In this document: positions 26,395-38,944 of the stretch, one piece after another | Position numbering within the stretch: position 1 is the stretch's first letter | How the letters are laid out: every line of letters starts with the position of its first letter | NCBI RefSeq assembly: GCF_000003815.2 | Contig: NC_049983.1 | Coordinates: forward strand, 8,577,598 to 8,641,597 | DNA: 64,000 nt | Direction: 5' to 3' | Source of the DNA: Branchiostoma floridae | Taxonomy: Eukaryota > Chordata > Leptocardii > Amphioxiformes > Branchiostomatidae | Made by a program: the position numbers and the translations under genes | The notes under the pieces: model-generated | Told to the model about the DNA's origin: nothing | What the model saw: the letters and a program-made list of their open reading frames with translations, nothing else | The model's database searches: none

Positions 26395-26985
26395 TAGTCT
26401 TTTTAGTAGTTGTAGAAGTAGAAAGAAGAGAGCGAAACGAAATTCAGGTGGGGTAGCCACTATTTTCAAAAGTTCTTTTAAGAAGGGTATTCACAAACTT
26501 GACAGTAGTTCATCCGACACTATCTGGTGAAAATTAGACAGTTTTGTGGCCATGTAAACGATTTATATATTTGTAATGTCTATACCCCTCCCGTTGCAAA
26601 GTCTTCAGAAATAAATCCTTTTGACACACTATTCAGTGATATTTGCAAATTTGATGATGTGGTCATCTTAGGAGATTTAGATACCAGAACAGGGCCTAGG
26701 GTCAATTACAGAAACATATTTTAAAACCGATTCCTCCGATATGCTTACAGCAGACGTAATGGATGTTAAAAACAGAAACAATAGGGATGTTAATGTTGAT
26801 AGTTATGGGAGATGTCTGCTTGATCTATGTTCCTCAGCAGATTTAACTATTTTAAACGGTAGATTTGCAGGTGATTTAAAAGGGGATTTTTACCTGCCAT
26901 CACTATAGTACTAAAACGGATCGAGTGTTGTAGATTATTGCATCAACCAAAGATCAATGCTTGCTGATATTGAATAATTATGTGA
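26395..26985 (+). pseudogene. LINE endonuclease-domain relic
   Basis: Broken frames read SGGVATIFKSSFKKG, YICNVYTPPVAKSSEINP, DDVVILGDLDTRTG and LTILNGRFAGDLKGDF. This is the APE-type endonuclease of the same family as 32.5-33.0 kb (compare ICSVYISPSAS, FILLGGDLNSR and LKILNGRIAGDLQGKF). Stops occur near 26528 and 26722, with frameshifts after. The RT part is missing. Confidence 0.82.
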
Positions 26986-27106
26986 ACGTTAGTCCACTAT
27001 CAACTTTTTTGGACCCTCGCCTTATTTCACTCTACTCTTTGTCGACAAAGCACGCTCCCCTTATATCTTATATACGCTTGGGTACCAAAAGACAGTGCAA
27101 TAGACG

Positions 27107-27375
27107 AGGGGTGCGGATATGACTTATTCGGTCATTGCGTAGTTTTGCTGCCACAATGCCGTTGGCATGTACAGCTGGTTTTACCAGACATGCCTCTGTT
27201 CTTGTCTGAACAGACGACAGGGACTCTACACTCGGTACCACTGTGAGTAGATGGTCATAGATCTAGATGTTTATATACTTCATGTTTTTTGTCATAAGTC
27301 GAAATACAAGTAGAGGTTACTAAATTACAAGACAGGTTGTCGCAAGATTCTATTCTCACAAAATCCCACAGAATT
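27107..27375 (+). repeat. Dispersed repeat, copy 1
   Basis: Shares ordered text with 28514-28785 in the same orientation ('tgcgtagttttg', 'gtctgaacagacgaca', 'ggttgtcgcaagattctat', 'cacaaa'). The two copies differ by small indels. Type unknown. Confidence 0.7.
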
Positions 27376-27444
27376 TTTTTTTATTGAAAAGGGTACGAAG
27401 ACAAAGTGACAGTAGACTCAAGTTGCACTCAACTTATTTTAGAG

Positions 27445-27535
27445 CCAGGTCGTGGTCCGGACCTGGACTTGATCCTCTGGACCTGGACCGTACCTGGACC
27501 TGAATTTTCTGTACCGGTACCCATCCCTAGTCAAC
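27445..27535 (-). repeat. Inverted copy of the repeat at 1446-1540
   Basis: Reverse complement of the 'aggtccaggtccggacatg' block next to the first regucalcin exon. Confidence 0.65.
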
Positions 27536-28320
27536 ACTTTATCTAAGATTGTCTTCCATTATCGCACACACTGAATAACAAGCGATTTTACACTGGCTAC
27601 ACAGACCTCAAAAACAAAATGGGAACGGTCACAGTGTGCTGCACACTGACGTCACAATGCCGTTGGCGCTGACTGAACAGACTACAATTGGTGGTTCATT
27701 CGATAGCACAACAGCTTACAAGCTTTAGTACTTGCTCATTGAGTTGTAAAAATCACCATTATACCTTTTAAAATGTCAGATGAGGCTAAAGGTTGAAGAT
27801 AGCATCAAGAAGCCCAAACGCAGCTTAACACAGTGTTTCCAATGAGATGGTGCTAACATATTTCAACCCATCACTCTGAATGTCATCTAAAAATGTTGAA
27901 CTTTGTAAAACGTTAAGCTTTGCAAAACTCAGTCATGTTTGTTAAATATTAAACATTGTAAAACTGACTCATATTTATCGAAACTATCTCGTTTTCACGT
28001 TAACTTTGATTATAGCATAAGGAACACGTATAAGTATTAATTTGTCTTCAAGAGCTCATGTCTAAAGAGCAAACATTTTTGCTTCCCCAGGGGGTACTAT
28101 TGTCTATTTCTAATTTATTTACAAGGATCAGTACATACGTGGTTTCGTCATAACGCTTTATTTCCTACAAAGGGAACTATGTGGACAAAAATACCTTCTG
28201 CGGTGTTCCGCACTTATTGCAAGATGTTAAATCAATATCATTCCATCTTGGTAACGAAAACTATATCTTATGTAAAAGTCGCACTTAACATTAAAAGTAA
28301 ACGAATACTCACCGGAATAC

Positions 28321-28392
28321 TCCCTCTTCCTCTCTTTCTTTCTACTCCCTCTTCCTCTCTCTCTTTCTATCCCCTCTCTCTCTCTCTTCTGT
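28321..28392. repeat. Pyrimidine-rich (CT)n low-complexity tract
   Basis: About 70 bp of almost pure C/T with 'ctccctcttcctctct' repeated twice; ends in (CT)n. Confidence 0.85.
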
Positions 28393-28513
28393 GTGTATGA
28401 CTTTACATAGTATTTGCCCAATTTTATCAAATATAAGAATCACATCATCTTTTTTTATATTCTTTAAATATTATCTGCTTACAAGATCGCACACTTGAGT
28501 ACATCACATGGAA

Positions 28514-28785
28514 TAGACGGTAGTGGAGACATGACTTTTTTGATTGCGTAGTTTTGACGTCACATTGCTATTAGCTAGTAGGTAAATGGCTTGGTCAGGT
28601 ACATGTATTCTGTTGTTCGTGTCTGAACAGACGACATGAACTCTACCGTTCTATCTGTGACACAGATAAAATGTCGTAGATGTTTATACACTTCATGTTC
28701 GTTATAGATATAGTATCTATGGAGGCCAATGAATTGCAAGACGGGTTGTCGCAAGATTCTATAATCACAAATTTCCACAGCGTCT
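28514..28785 (+). repeat. Dispersed repeat, copy 2
   Basis: Second copy of the 27107-27375 repeat; it ends a few bases before a TIR-bearing element. Confidence 0.7.
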
Positions 28786-28807
28786 CCCATTCATGATCAC
28801 TCCATTG

Positions 28808-29207
28808 TAAAGCTAAGGGCACAACCTGCCGTACGTGCTGTCTACGTGCCAAAACGCACTACATGTACTAGGCAATCTTTTGTGATCCGTAAGTGGTAAT
28901 TACCTCCTCCATGCGAACTCGTAGGGAATCCGTGACGGATTTTGGAGCACGCAGACACGCTGTAGAGCTTTACGTGCAGGCAAAACTTTGTGTGCCATCG
29001 GGCTGTGGATTCGCCCCCCGTACGTGCCAGTACGGGCGACGCGCCTGCCCTGTACAACGTTTTCAGAAATACCTGGCGGACGTGGCCTCCCAAAGAAACG
29101 TACGGACAAATTGCATGCACGGCGGGTTGTGCCCTTCGCTTTAGCCTGTGTCTATCCTATTCTACCTCCGGTTCGCTACTTTGATAGCTGTTGTGCCCTT
29201 AGCTTAA
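28808..29207. mobile_element. Short TIR element (MITE-like)
   Basis: The left end 'taaagctaagggcacaac' is matched in reverse at two places: 29126-29143 ('gttgtgcccttcgcttta') and 29190-29207 ('gttgtgcccttagcttaa'). The element is therefore 336 or 400 bp long, and its right end may have been duplicated. A second copy of the left part occurs at 54655-54960. It has no coding capacity. Confidence 0.7.
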
Positions 29208-29343
29208 GAGAAATCGTACTTCTGCACAGCGAATTGTCACCAAACATGGCTGAATACGAGATTTGATTGAAGATGTGCGCTTGCGCTAAAAATCAACGTG
29301 GTGAAAATGAGCCGGTAATTATCTGTGTAAATGTCATTGCCTT

Positions 29344-31318
29344 AAAGGTGGGGTCACACCTGTATGTAGATGCCATACTTTGTACCTCTTAACTTAAGTT
29401 AAGGCTTATCTAACTAATACAGGAGTTGTATTATGGGATAAGTTTCTTAAAATCATTGGAGGCTTTTACAATCATTTGGGGAATTTCTAATGTCTAAACC
29501 TTCTTTGATATAGTTTCCTATATCTGCCATGCATGGATTGTCACATGTCATTATGTATTTGAATTTGCACTTCAGGTCCATTTGGATAAATCCTTGTGTA
29601 CAAAATGACAGCCTTCTGTATAGAGAATTGCGTATATCGGAATATTTGGGACATACAACCATAAAGTGATATTCGTCTTCTATTAGCTCTGGACAGAATG
29701 GACAAACCCTCTGGTCGATAGGGATTTTTTGGAATCTTCCGGTTTATGATGTCAGATCCAGGCCAGGACTGACGAATTTGTACCGGGGGCATGGAGAGAT
29801 GGTCACAACTTGCAGGACACCATGAATGCAGGACACTGGTCCCAACAGAGCCTCCAGGGACGGGAATATGTAGAGGAACCTGCTCAAGCACTGGGTCAAT
29901 TTGTGTGACACACGTGCCATTTTGTGTAACAGATATTTGACTTAATTTGCTGATAATGGCACTTTTTTTGTGTAGAACCACATGATATAAAGGTGCAATA
30001 TAGAGCCATATTACAACTTTGAAAGAGGGCGTAAGGTTTCATAATTGTTTAATTTACGTGTTTGATAAAGATCTTGAATACGTTTTGTGGTGTGTATGAG
30101 TGTGATTTTTATAGTAGTTGAAATACTAAGATGATAGGGGAAATCATTAAGGACAAAGTGAAAACAAACACAATCTTAACAGTGCACATAATTTCTTAAG
30201 GTAAATGATGGCCCACATTTCTGTAAAAGCACAGTGTCACTGCTTTACTGCTTCGCAAATGAATAAAAAAACCTGTTCACTGTTTACTTGTCAATGTTCT
30301 ACTTGCACTGCCTGTAAACAAAGGCATACGTAGTACAAAGGGTTCCTCTAACAAAAATACTCTATTGGCAATGCTCGCAAACAAAAGTATATGTAACACA
30401 AACTGTTCCTCTGACACACCTGAAATGCGTTTGTAATGCAGTTAGCACCAGGTGCGTCAGGCATGCGGTCGCTAGACGTTGTGTGCGTCCGGAAAACGCC
30501 CAACATTCGTACCCCGTACGAATCTATTCGCAGTACGGAAAATTTTGTTGCGCATTTCAGCTGCAATCATACGCATCTCATGCGAAATGAAAACGCTGAA
30601 GTCGTAATTCAAACGCCAGATGGGCTCGACGTACAATTTAATTTATTCCAAAAAAATTCCAAATGTTGGGCGTTCGGCCGCGTATTGACAAAATTTCATT
30701 CGGAACTCACGCGCACTTGAAAATATACGCAGGTGTAAACCCACCTTTAACAGTGTATATATTTTTTAAGGTAAATGACGATCCACATTACTGTAAAAGT
30801 ACAGTGTCACTACTTCACTGCTTCGCAAACAAATAAAAAACCTCTTCACCGTTACTTCAATGTTCTACTTGCACTTGCCTGTAAACAAAAGTATACGTAG
30901 TACAAAGTGTTCCTCTAACAAAAATACTCTATTGGCAATGCTCGCAAACAAAAGTATATGTAACAGAAACTGTTCCTCTGACACACCTGAAATGCGTTTG
31001 GAATGTAATTAGCACCAGGTGCGTCAGGCATGCGCGGTCGCTAGACGTTGTGCGCGTCCGGAATGCGGCCAACACACGTACCTCATACGCAGCTTTTCGC
31101 AGCACGGAAAATTCTAGTTGCGCATTCCATATGCAATCATACGCACCTCATGCGAAATGGAAACGCTGAAGTCTAAATTCAAACGCCAGATGGGCTCGAC
31201 GTACAATTTACTTTATTCCAAAACAACTCCAAATGTTGGGCGTGCGGCCGCGTATTGACAAAATTTCATGCGGAAATCATGCGCACTTGAAAATATACGC
31301 AGGTGTGACCCCACCTTT
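29344..31318. mobile_element. TIR element with perfect 19-bp ends and internal tandem duplication
   Basis: AAAGGTGGGGTCACACCTG at 29344-29362 is exactly inverted at 31300-31318. Inside are a minus-strand LINE scrap (29455-29735) and two consecutive ~571-bp units (30178-30748 and 30749-31320), each ending in the right-hand terminal sequence (the first copy reads 'caggtgtaaacccaccttt'). It looks like a non-autonomous DNA transposon whose right part duplicated. Superfamily not determined. Confidence 0.8.
29455..29735 (-). pseudogene. LINE C-terminal scrap
   Basis: Minus-strand text reads RVCPFCPELIEDEYHFMVVC then YIKEGLDIRNS, the zinc-knuckle and C-terminal end typical of LINE polyproteins. It is nested inside the TIR element. 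Confidence 0.75.
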
Positions 31319-31851
31319 ACAAAAAATTTGTCAAATTATTAGCATCATAAAAAAATCATTGACCTAGGTAAGGTAAGCATGGTAAAATACAATTACAAAA
31401 TACAATTTCTAGTTATACAGTGTATTTACTGAAATTCTTGACAGCAGTGGAATCAACGTGCCCCCCCTCCCCCCCTCCCAACATGTACAGACGTTACATA
31501 AGTTACTGTTCAGGTTTCTGGGGCTCGACCGGGGCTATGGTTTGACCTTGACCTTTGTTGACATCGTTGACACAAACCCACTGTCCTTCCAACGAGTAAG
31601 ACTCCCATTTCAAGATTTGACAGATCGCTCAACGAATTCCGAACATAAAGAGTTTTTGAACGTTTGCCGTATTTGGTCATTTTACATAATGTTTTTTTTT
31701 TTAATTTCTATTTTTCATCATATTTCAGTACGAAGTAAAGAGTCACAGTTTCATTAACTGTAGCCATATAGCCATCGCGGTAAAGTGTAGAGAGATGGAG
31801 AGTTGTACTGCCCTTCGTCTGACTTCTCACCCCTAGCCTGCCCGGTCGCTA

Positions 31852-32165
31852 AAACTGTCTGGTAAACAAGAACAAATGCCTTGCCTGCGGACAGATGGAT
31901 GTCATGTTACAACAAGCCTATTGTCCTGATCATGAGATAGCCTCGAATTTGTGTGTTGGGACACGAAGAGGCGGTGGTTCACCAAAAGGTTAAACTGTCT
32001 GGTAAACAAGAACAAAGGCCTTGCTTACGGACAGATGGATGTCGCGTTACAACAAGCCTATTGTCCCTGTGTCCTGAGACTCAACTATGTGTGTCCTTGA
32101 GACACGAAGAGGCAGTTCAAAAGTTCAAAACTGTCTGGTCAACAAAAACGAAGCTAACACCCCTG
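31852..32165 (+). repeat. Dispersed ~140-bp tandem repeat
   Basis: Units start 'aaactgtctggtaaacaaga' at about 31852, 31990 and 32128 (partial), with 'cggacagatggat', 'acaacaagcctattgtcc' and 'gacacgaagaggc'. The same repeat occurs singly at 38820-38935 and in reverse at 55275-55370 and 57580-57975. Confidence 0.85.
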
Positions 32166-32304
32166 TCACATTATCCACGATCTTCGGGTGTATGGATGGA
32201 AGATCGGCCATATTTAAGATCGACAGAGGGCCGCGTATTTTCAGCTGAAACCGTCCATGTCACATATTAGCCATACTTTGTACCTTGTACAATTGCTGTG
32301 CAAT

Positions 32305-35300
32305 AAAGTTATTATTATATTGACAAATTTGACTTTATCTCGCTTCTGGAAACGTGGAGTACTGAAAAAAACAAAAATTAACATACCAAACTACAGTTCT
32401 TTTCAATTGCATAGAAAGAAGAGTAAACGAGCAAAACGCTCATCATATTCTTTTTCAAAGAACAATACAAAGCTTTTGTTAAAAAATTACCATCAAAATC
32501 AACAGATTTGCTTTGGGTTCAGATAGATCGCAAATTACTAGGATTAGACAAAGATCTTTTAATTTGTTCAGTTTATATCAGTCCTAGCGCATCCACAACG
32601 CACAAATATGCAGAAAACCATGTAATAGAAATTTTAGAGGAAGAGATATGTAAATACAGTTCTCAGGATTTCATCCTACTAGGCGGTGACCTAAATTCTC
32701 GTCTAGAAAATTTACAAGATTTCGTTGAAGATGACACTTTCTGTGATAATCACCCGAATAACTTTTCAAACATTACATTAGATAGACAACACATGGATCA
32801 AGCTCCCCCCAACAAGTTTGGCAGATTTGTGGCTGATATATGTATACAAGGAAATCTTAAAATTCTCAACGGCAGAATAGCTGGAGATCTACAAGGAAAA
32901 TTCACATGCCATCAGCCAAAAGGTAGCAGTACTGTTGATTACGTAATATGCAACCAACCGCTTCTGGAACACATTTCATTTTTTTCGAGTTAACCCCCTA
33001 ACCACATTCTCTGATCACTGCATGTTATCTGTTGTCTTACGTACAAAATCCTCAAATCACCCTGCCAAAGTGAAACAGAAAAGTGGAAACAGCAAACCTC
33101 TCTCTAAAAGATTCCATTGGAATGAAACCTCTGCACAGAAGTTTTTTCAATCCCTCAGCCAACCACACATAATAGATAGACTGAATAACCTTTCACTTAG
33201 AGAAACCAAAAGCGCAGCCCACGACATTGAAAACTACGTCTCGGACCTCAGTTCAGTATTAAGAGATGCCGGTTACAAATCATTGTGTTTAAAATTAATA
33301 GGAAACGGCCAAGGAAAATTAAAAACAAGAAATGACAAAAGTTGTTGTGAAATGAAACGGGAGCTAAAAAATCTGGCATCTTTACTTACTAAAAATCCAC
33401 AGAATTCAGACGTGAGAGGAAGGTTTTTTTAAAGGAAAAAAGAATATAGAAAACTATTAAAAAAAAAGAAACGAGACTTTCATCAACAAATCGTTAACCA
33501 ACTGTCCTCTTTGAGGGAAGAAAATCCAAACGCGTTTTGGAACTTATTGAAGAAACTGAAGTGATCAGAGAAAACACAAGAGCCAAGTTCTCAAATAACG
33601 GACGAGGCGTGGTTGAAACATTTTAATAGAATAGACAAATCTTCCACCAGTGACTCAGAAACTTCAACTAATAACTCAAAAAAATGTTCAACCTCATTTT
33701 CCCTCCCCTCTCCCTCCTACGGAGAATTCCTTTTTGGACTCTCTGATATCAGCTAAGGAACTGGGTATAGCCATCTCCAAACTAAAAAACAGCAAATCTA
33801 GTGGTAGTGATATGATTACAAATGAAATGCTGAAATGTGGTAAACCAATCCTCCAAAAAACACTTCTTCATCTCTTCAATTCATGTTTGCAAAACGGATA
33901 CTTTCCCAAAGAATGGTCACTTAGTCATATAGTACCAATACACAAGTCAGGTGATACCTCAGTCCCAGACAACTATCGGGGTATCTCCATTATGAGTTGT
34001 CTGGGGAAATTATTCTCTTCCATTTTGAATACTCGTCTTGTGAACTATGCAGAACAGAACAGCCTTTTCAAACCTCAACAGGCCGGTTTTAGAAAAAACT
34101 ATAGAACGTCTGATAATCTTTTCGTATTAACTACTTTAGTAAGCAAATATCTCAGTCAAAATTCACGTCTTTACGCATGCTTTGTTGATTTTAGCAAAGC
34201 TTTCGACTCTGTTTGGCGAGAGGGTCTCCTGTTCAAATTAAATAATCTTGGAATAGGAGGAAACTTCCTATCAACCATAAAAGACATGTATTCCAAAACT
34301 AATAACTGTATCAAAACCAACAATCGTCTTACCGAAACATTTGTAACTAACTGCGGGGTTCGACAAGGTTGTAATCTGAGTCCAACATTGTTTAATTTGT
34401 TCATTAGTGATATAGTATCTGAATTTGATGACTGTTCTAGCAATTCTCCTATTCTGTACAACATGAAAGTGCCATGTCTTTTATATGCCGATGACTTGGT
34501 TATCTTCTCAGAATCCCAACAAGGTTTACAGTCCTCCCTACTTAGACTAGAACAACATTGTAAATCATGGAAGCTGAAAGTTAACCTGAAAAAGACAAAG
34601 GTTATTGTATTTACAAAGGGAGGCCGCTTACCGAAAGATTGTACTTTCTTGTTTGATAATAATGCTTTAGAAATAGTAACATCTTATTCTTATTTAGGTA
34701 TTGTTGTATCCTCAGCTGGCACATTCAAAGCCAACAGCAAATACTTGTACAGCAAGGGACTGAAAGCTCTATTTGGAATTAGACAATCCTTAGACAAAGC
34801 AGACGCACCGTTATCAGCTAAAAACAAACTCTTCGACACTTGTGTTAAACCTATTTTGTTATATGGATCTGAAATTTGGAGCTCATTCAAAAGTCCTAGC
34901 TCTTGTCCTATTGAAACAGTGCACTTGAAATTTTGTAAACACTCTCTTAATGTTCCGAAAACTGCATCTAACCTTGCTGTACGCGCTGAATTAGGGAGGT
35001 ATCCTATCCAACTGGAAGCCTCTCTAAATGCCATCAAATATTTCATTAGAATTCAACAGAATGTGCCAGCTGAGAGTCTGCAGGCAGACGCTCTCTTATG
35101 TCAACTTAATCTAGATTCATCAGGTACCAAATGTTGGGCATCTGGTGTTCGCAAAACTTTGGAGGAGTGTGGTTACCCTTTTGTTTGGCAAGCCCGTAAG
35201 TCAACAGATCCAAACATATCCCACCTAATTTCTGCAATCCACCAACGACTGAAGGATATTTATTTCCAGAATTTTCTAACCAACATTCATAATGATAAAA

Positions 35301-35850
35301 AAGGCTTACGTGCAAAAAACAAACTCCGAACGTACAGACTACTGAAATCCACATACAATGAAGAGCAGTACTTGAAAATTGCAAACATTCGGCATAGAAC
35401 TACCATTGCTAAACTAAGAATCAGTTGCCACCGACTGCGAATTGAATCAGGAAGGCACAACCGCACTCCTCTAGAACAAAGAGTCTGCCAATTTTGTACC
35501 TCAAACATGGTAGAAGATGAAGTACACTTCACTGTTGATTGTGATATGTATGCGTATGATAGAAATACTCTATTTAGTTATATAGAAAGTAGATTCCCTC
35601 ATTTTAGACACATGAGTAGCACGGACAAGTTTATTATATTATTTCTCATGCGTTTTGACAAACCGACAATAGCGAAACCCATACAGTCCTACATTTTCAC
35701 TATTACCAAGAAGCGAGAAGAAGCCGAACTTTTGTGTTAGACTAGATTTGTGACACTTTTATATGTATATATCCTGACCTATTGTGACCTGTACTTAGCT
35801 CGGTTGGGCAAAATTGTACAATAAAGGTCTTCATTCATTCATTATTATAA
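32305..35850 (+). pseudogene. Near-complete LINE ORF2 with endonuclease and reverse transcriptase, frames broken
   Basis: The endonuclease starts near 32315 (DKFDFISLLETW after frame correction) and continues through LICSVYISPSAS, LLGGDLNSR and TVDYVICNQ to a stop at 32991. Coding resumes in another frame (33022-33432) and then in the long frame 33650-35740 (696 codons). That frame has the RT motifs KSSGSDMITNEML, IVPIHKSGDTSVPDNYRGIS, PQQAGFRK, FVDFSKAFDSVW, GVRQGCNLSPTLFN and the catalytic YADD in LLYADDLVIF, plus a C-terminal CQFC...EDEVHF knuckle. The RT active site is intact. The 3' end is 'acaataaaggtc' plus a (CATT)n tail near 35830-35847. The 5' end is truncated. It is a young but dead copy of the family also seen at 3.1, 26.4 and 46.8 kb. 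Confidence 0.92.
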
Positions 35851-35859
35851 GCGAGTCTC

Positions 35860-36840
35860 GGTTCGAAGATTGCCGTAGAATCGTCGTCCAATCGATTTTC
35901 ACCAATTGTGACAGTGGTATAATACCCATCAGGCGAAAATCGATCGGAAGACTAGTCTACGAGCTCTAAATGACATTTTTGTGAGTAAGACGTCCGGTGT
36001 TCTCACGATCATCTTGCGATTTTTAGGGATCGCCGGCGATTTTCAGGGGTAGTACGATGGTCGCGGTGCAGCGAAACATGTTCTTAACATAAGCGACAAG
36101 TCGCAGGAGATCTCTGGGATCGCAGAGCTCGTTACCGAGTCGCAGGTCGTGCGTGCAAATCGTACGTACCTCGCAAGGCTATTCGACATTCGATTGATAG
36201 TCGTGCATCAATCCAGCACAGACCTAGTTATTAATCATCGAGTGCAAATCGGATGGCAAACGCCCTTCAGTCGGGCGACGTTCGCCCGACTTCCGTTTGT
36301 TTACAAATATTGAATTTATGAGAATGTGAGGGTAGTTCTGACATTGTGGCCCCTGTGGCAGTAGATAGGCTGGCTTTGTGACACAATTTCTTTTCTTTCG
36401 TCATTTCTAGTATGCCCGCGCATTCCATTAATTGGTTAAACAGATTACGACAACAAAAGAAACAACATTTATTGATATCTTGCCTTTCTGTGAGGAACGT
36501 TTTGTGTTACTTTGTCCGAGTGTAAGAGGTCAGGGGAGGTTCATTATCATAGATTTATTCAGAGATGATCCGCGGCACGAGCCTCGCTTATATGTGACGG
36601 CCGGGGACAGTTTTGGGGCGAAAAATACGCAAGACCATCTTAAGATCTTAAAATCAGCCGACCTTCGTGCGATCGCGAAGTACGTCCGAAGATCGTATGT
36701 AATGTGAGGGGGGTATTACGGACAGATGGATATCACAAATATGTTACAATAAATATTGACAAGTTTGTAGGTGAATCAAAAGCGATTCTCAGCAATAGTC
36801 CTGTGTCAGTGTAATCGTTTCCCGTGCAAATGACGGTAGG
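35860..36840. other. Gene-free stretch, GC-richer, nothing recognised
   Basis: Contains many 'cgatcg'-like words (e.g. 'gaaaatcgatcgg', 'gtgcgatcgcgaag') and a 91-codon frame at 36432 with no domain. Possibly an old transposon, but no ends were found. Confidence 0.35.
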
Positions 36841-36844
36841 CCGG

Positions 36845-38240
36845 AGGGGCCTCATGATTAAAGAACTTTGTCACCTCGCCAGAGAGGTTATGTTTTCCGT
36901 TTGTGTGTGTGTGTGTATGAATGTAATGTTACATGTATGTATCTATGCAGTTCACCAGCATAACTCCAGAATGCCTTGATGGGTTGTCTTCATATTTGGT
37001 ACGTGGGTAGATGTTGCTGGGACCTTAAAACGACTGAATTTTTGACCCCCTAGCTTGTTGTTACGGTTCTGCAGCCTCGAACAGAAGTGAAGCTTTCATT
37101 CTCGTTCTGCAAAGGAATAACGGAATTTACTTGTCGTGTTTAGGTGCACTATATCCTGCGGTTCTTTTACCTTCGCCGAGAAAGTTATGTCTTGGGTAGC
37201 GTATGTATGTATGTTTGTAGAAGACCAGCATAACTCCTGGATGGATTGTATTGATATTCGGTATGTGGGTAGGTCTTGGTACCTCAGGGCTCCCTTCAGA
37301 CAGAGGACTGCAGCTCGGCAAGAGAGATAAAGGTCAGAATAGCCAAGGCAACTACCGTATTGTCAAAATTAAAACACATCTGGAATAGCCATAACATTTC
37401 CCCGCAAACAAAAATCCAACCACTACGTTCCCTTGTGTTATCAGTCTTCCTATATGGAACTGAGGCATGGACTTTAAATGCAGAGATTGTGAAACGGATT
37501 AATGCATTTGAGATGAACTGCTACCGAAGACTACTTCGGGTCCACTGGTCATCGCACACCACAAACAGAGAAGTCATGCAGCGTGTTGATGCCCTGATAG
37601 GTCCTTTCCGAAGGCTTGTGAAAAAGAAGAAGTTACAATGGTTTGGCCATGCTACGAGAGCAAAAGGCACTTTGACTCACACTATACTGCAAGGTAGGGC
37701 GGAGGATGTAAGACCTAGGGGACGTCATCGACGGACTTGGACTAGCGACTTGAAAGAATTGTCGGGACAAACAGTCCACCAGCTAGAAACCTGGGCCGAA
37801 GATAGACGAAGATGGAAAGCTTATGTTGATGGCATTGCTGCCCCTACGGCCGGTGAGGCTATGGGAACGGTGAGTTGAGGTGAGGTGAGGGTAGGTCTTG
37901 ATGATATCTGGAAACGATTAGATTTTGGGCCCCCTGTACTGTTAAGGTACCGCAGCGGAACTTCCGGGTTTAATATTTCAAGTTCTGAACATGCTGTGGC
38001 TATGATTTTTGATTGGTAGATAGATCTTGATGCCGAAAAAAAGTGGTATATGTTTGGGCCCCCTAGCTGCTTGCTTTAGGAAATGGAAGGCAGGCTAAGT
38101 CTGAGACTTTGAGACCTTGAATAACTCAAAAAGGGGTTGACGGATTGTCATGATTTTTGTTTTTTTGATATGTAGTAATGCTTCATATTATTACATATTT
38201 AATCATGACAATTGCAATCTAATTTGCACAATTGATTAGG
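36845..38240 (+). repeat. Dispersed repeat of the 'cgccagagaggttatg' family
   Basis: Two starts are seen: 'ctcgccagagaggttatgtt' at 36878 and 'cttcgccgagaaagttatgt' at 37172. Both are followed by a (GT)- or (TATG)-rich tract, 'cagcataactcc' and 'tatttggtacgtgggtag'. The 3' part ('gattttgggccccct', 'acttccggg', 'gtttgggccccctagc') aligns with 45187-45350. It is interrupted by the LINE fragment at 37272-37890. Confidence 0.65.
37272..37890 (+). pseudogene. Truncated LINE (RT C-terminal part) with target-site duplication
   Basis: The frame 37276-37878 reads KVRIAKATTVLSKLKHIW, LVLSVFLYGTEAWTLNAE, INAFEMNCYRRLLRVHW, KKLQWFGHATRAKG, then GRHRRTWTSDLKEL. This is the common C-terminal domain of a second non-LTR family. 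It ends in a (GAGGT)n-like tail. The same sequence GGTAGGTCTTG flanks both sides (about 37269-37279 and 37890-37901), marking a target-site duplication within the older repeat. It is 5'-truncated but its frame is still open. Confidence 0.85.
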
Positions 38241-38819
38241 ACATCATCTAAACACGCTACGTTTAATTATCGGACCATTGCAACATGTTTGTAATTGAGA
38301 AAAAGAAGAATATTGATAGATATATACTATGCAAGATAAAGACCTAATTTGCATAATTAATGACAAAATGCTATAATGTGACTGTGATAAATGACGGGAA
38401 CTTCTTACTTTGCAAGTTGTGTACAGATGAACATCGTTAAACATTTATAATGCAAATAAGGCGCTCGTTTGCATAAATTATCAGAAAATGCAATTTAACA
38501 ATTAAGACTGCTATGGCTTTGTTGTTAAGTGGAGAAGATGATCAAGTTATATAATTTATGCAAATGAGAACCTTATTTGCATAATCAATGACAAACAAAA
38601 TTAATACTGTAACAGCAGTTGTAAAAGAGAATCATTTGGCGAAGGTATGGGGTCGTGGAACTCTAGTAGATGAATACATCAGGATATATTTCTAGTCACT
38701 TCCTTCGTGTTTGCTGTGGCTGTCATTATAGACGCGGAAAAGACGCGGCCGAGTTACTTTGCCGCGTTTTCCAACCCCTTCGCGCTACCACACGAGAACA
38801 CACGTAGTTCAAATCTCAG

Positions 38820-38935
38820 GACCAAAGGACACGATCAACAGGCGGTGGTAAATCCAAAGGTCAAAACTTATGTCTGGTTAACAAGAACGAAGACAAGGTT
38901 GGCTACGGACAGATGGACATCACGTTACCGAAAAT
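38820..38935 (+). repeat. Single unit of the ~140-bp dispersed repeat
   Basis: Matches 31.85-32.16 kb ('ctggttaacaagaacgaag', 'ctacggacagatggacatca'). Confidence 0.7.
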
Positions 38936-38944
38936 CCTAGGGTG

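Noticed and set aside
36432..36707. 91-codon frame in GC-richer DNA
   Set aside because: No domain and no exon signals; likely part of an unidentified old repeat.
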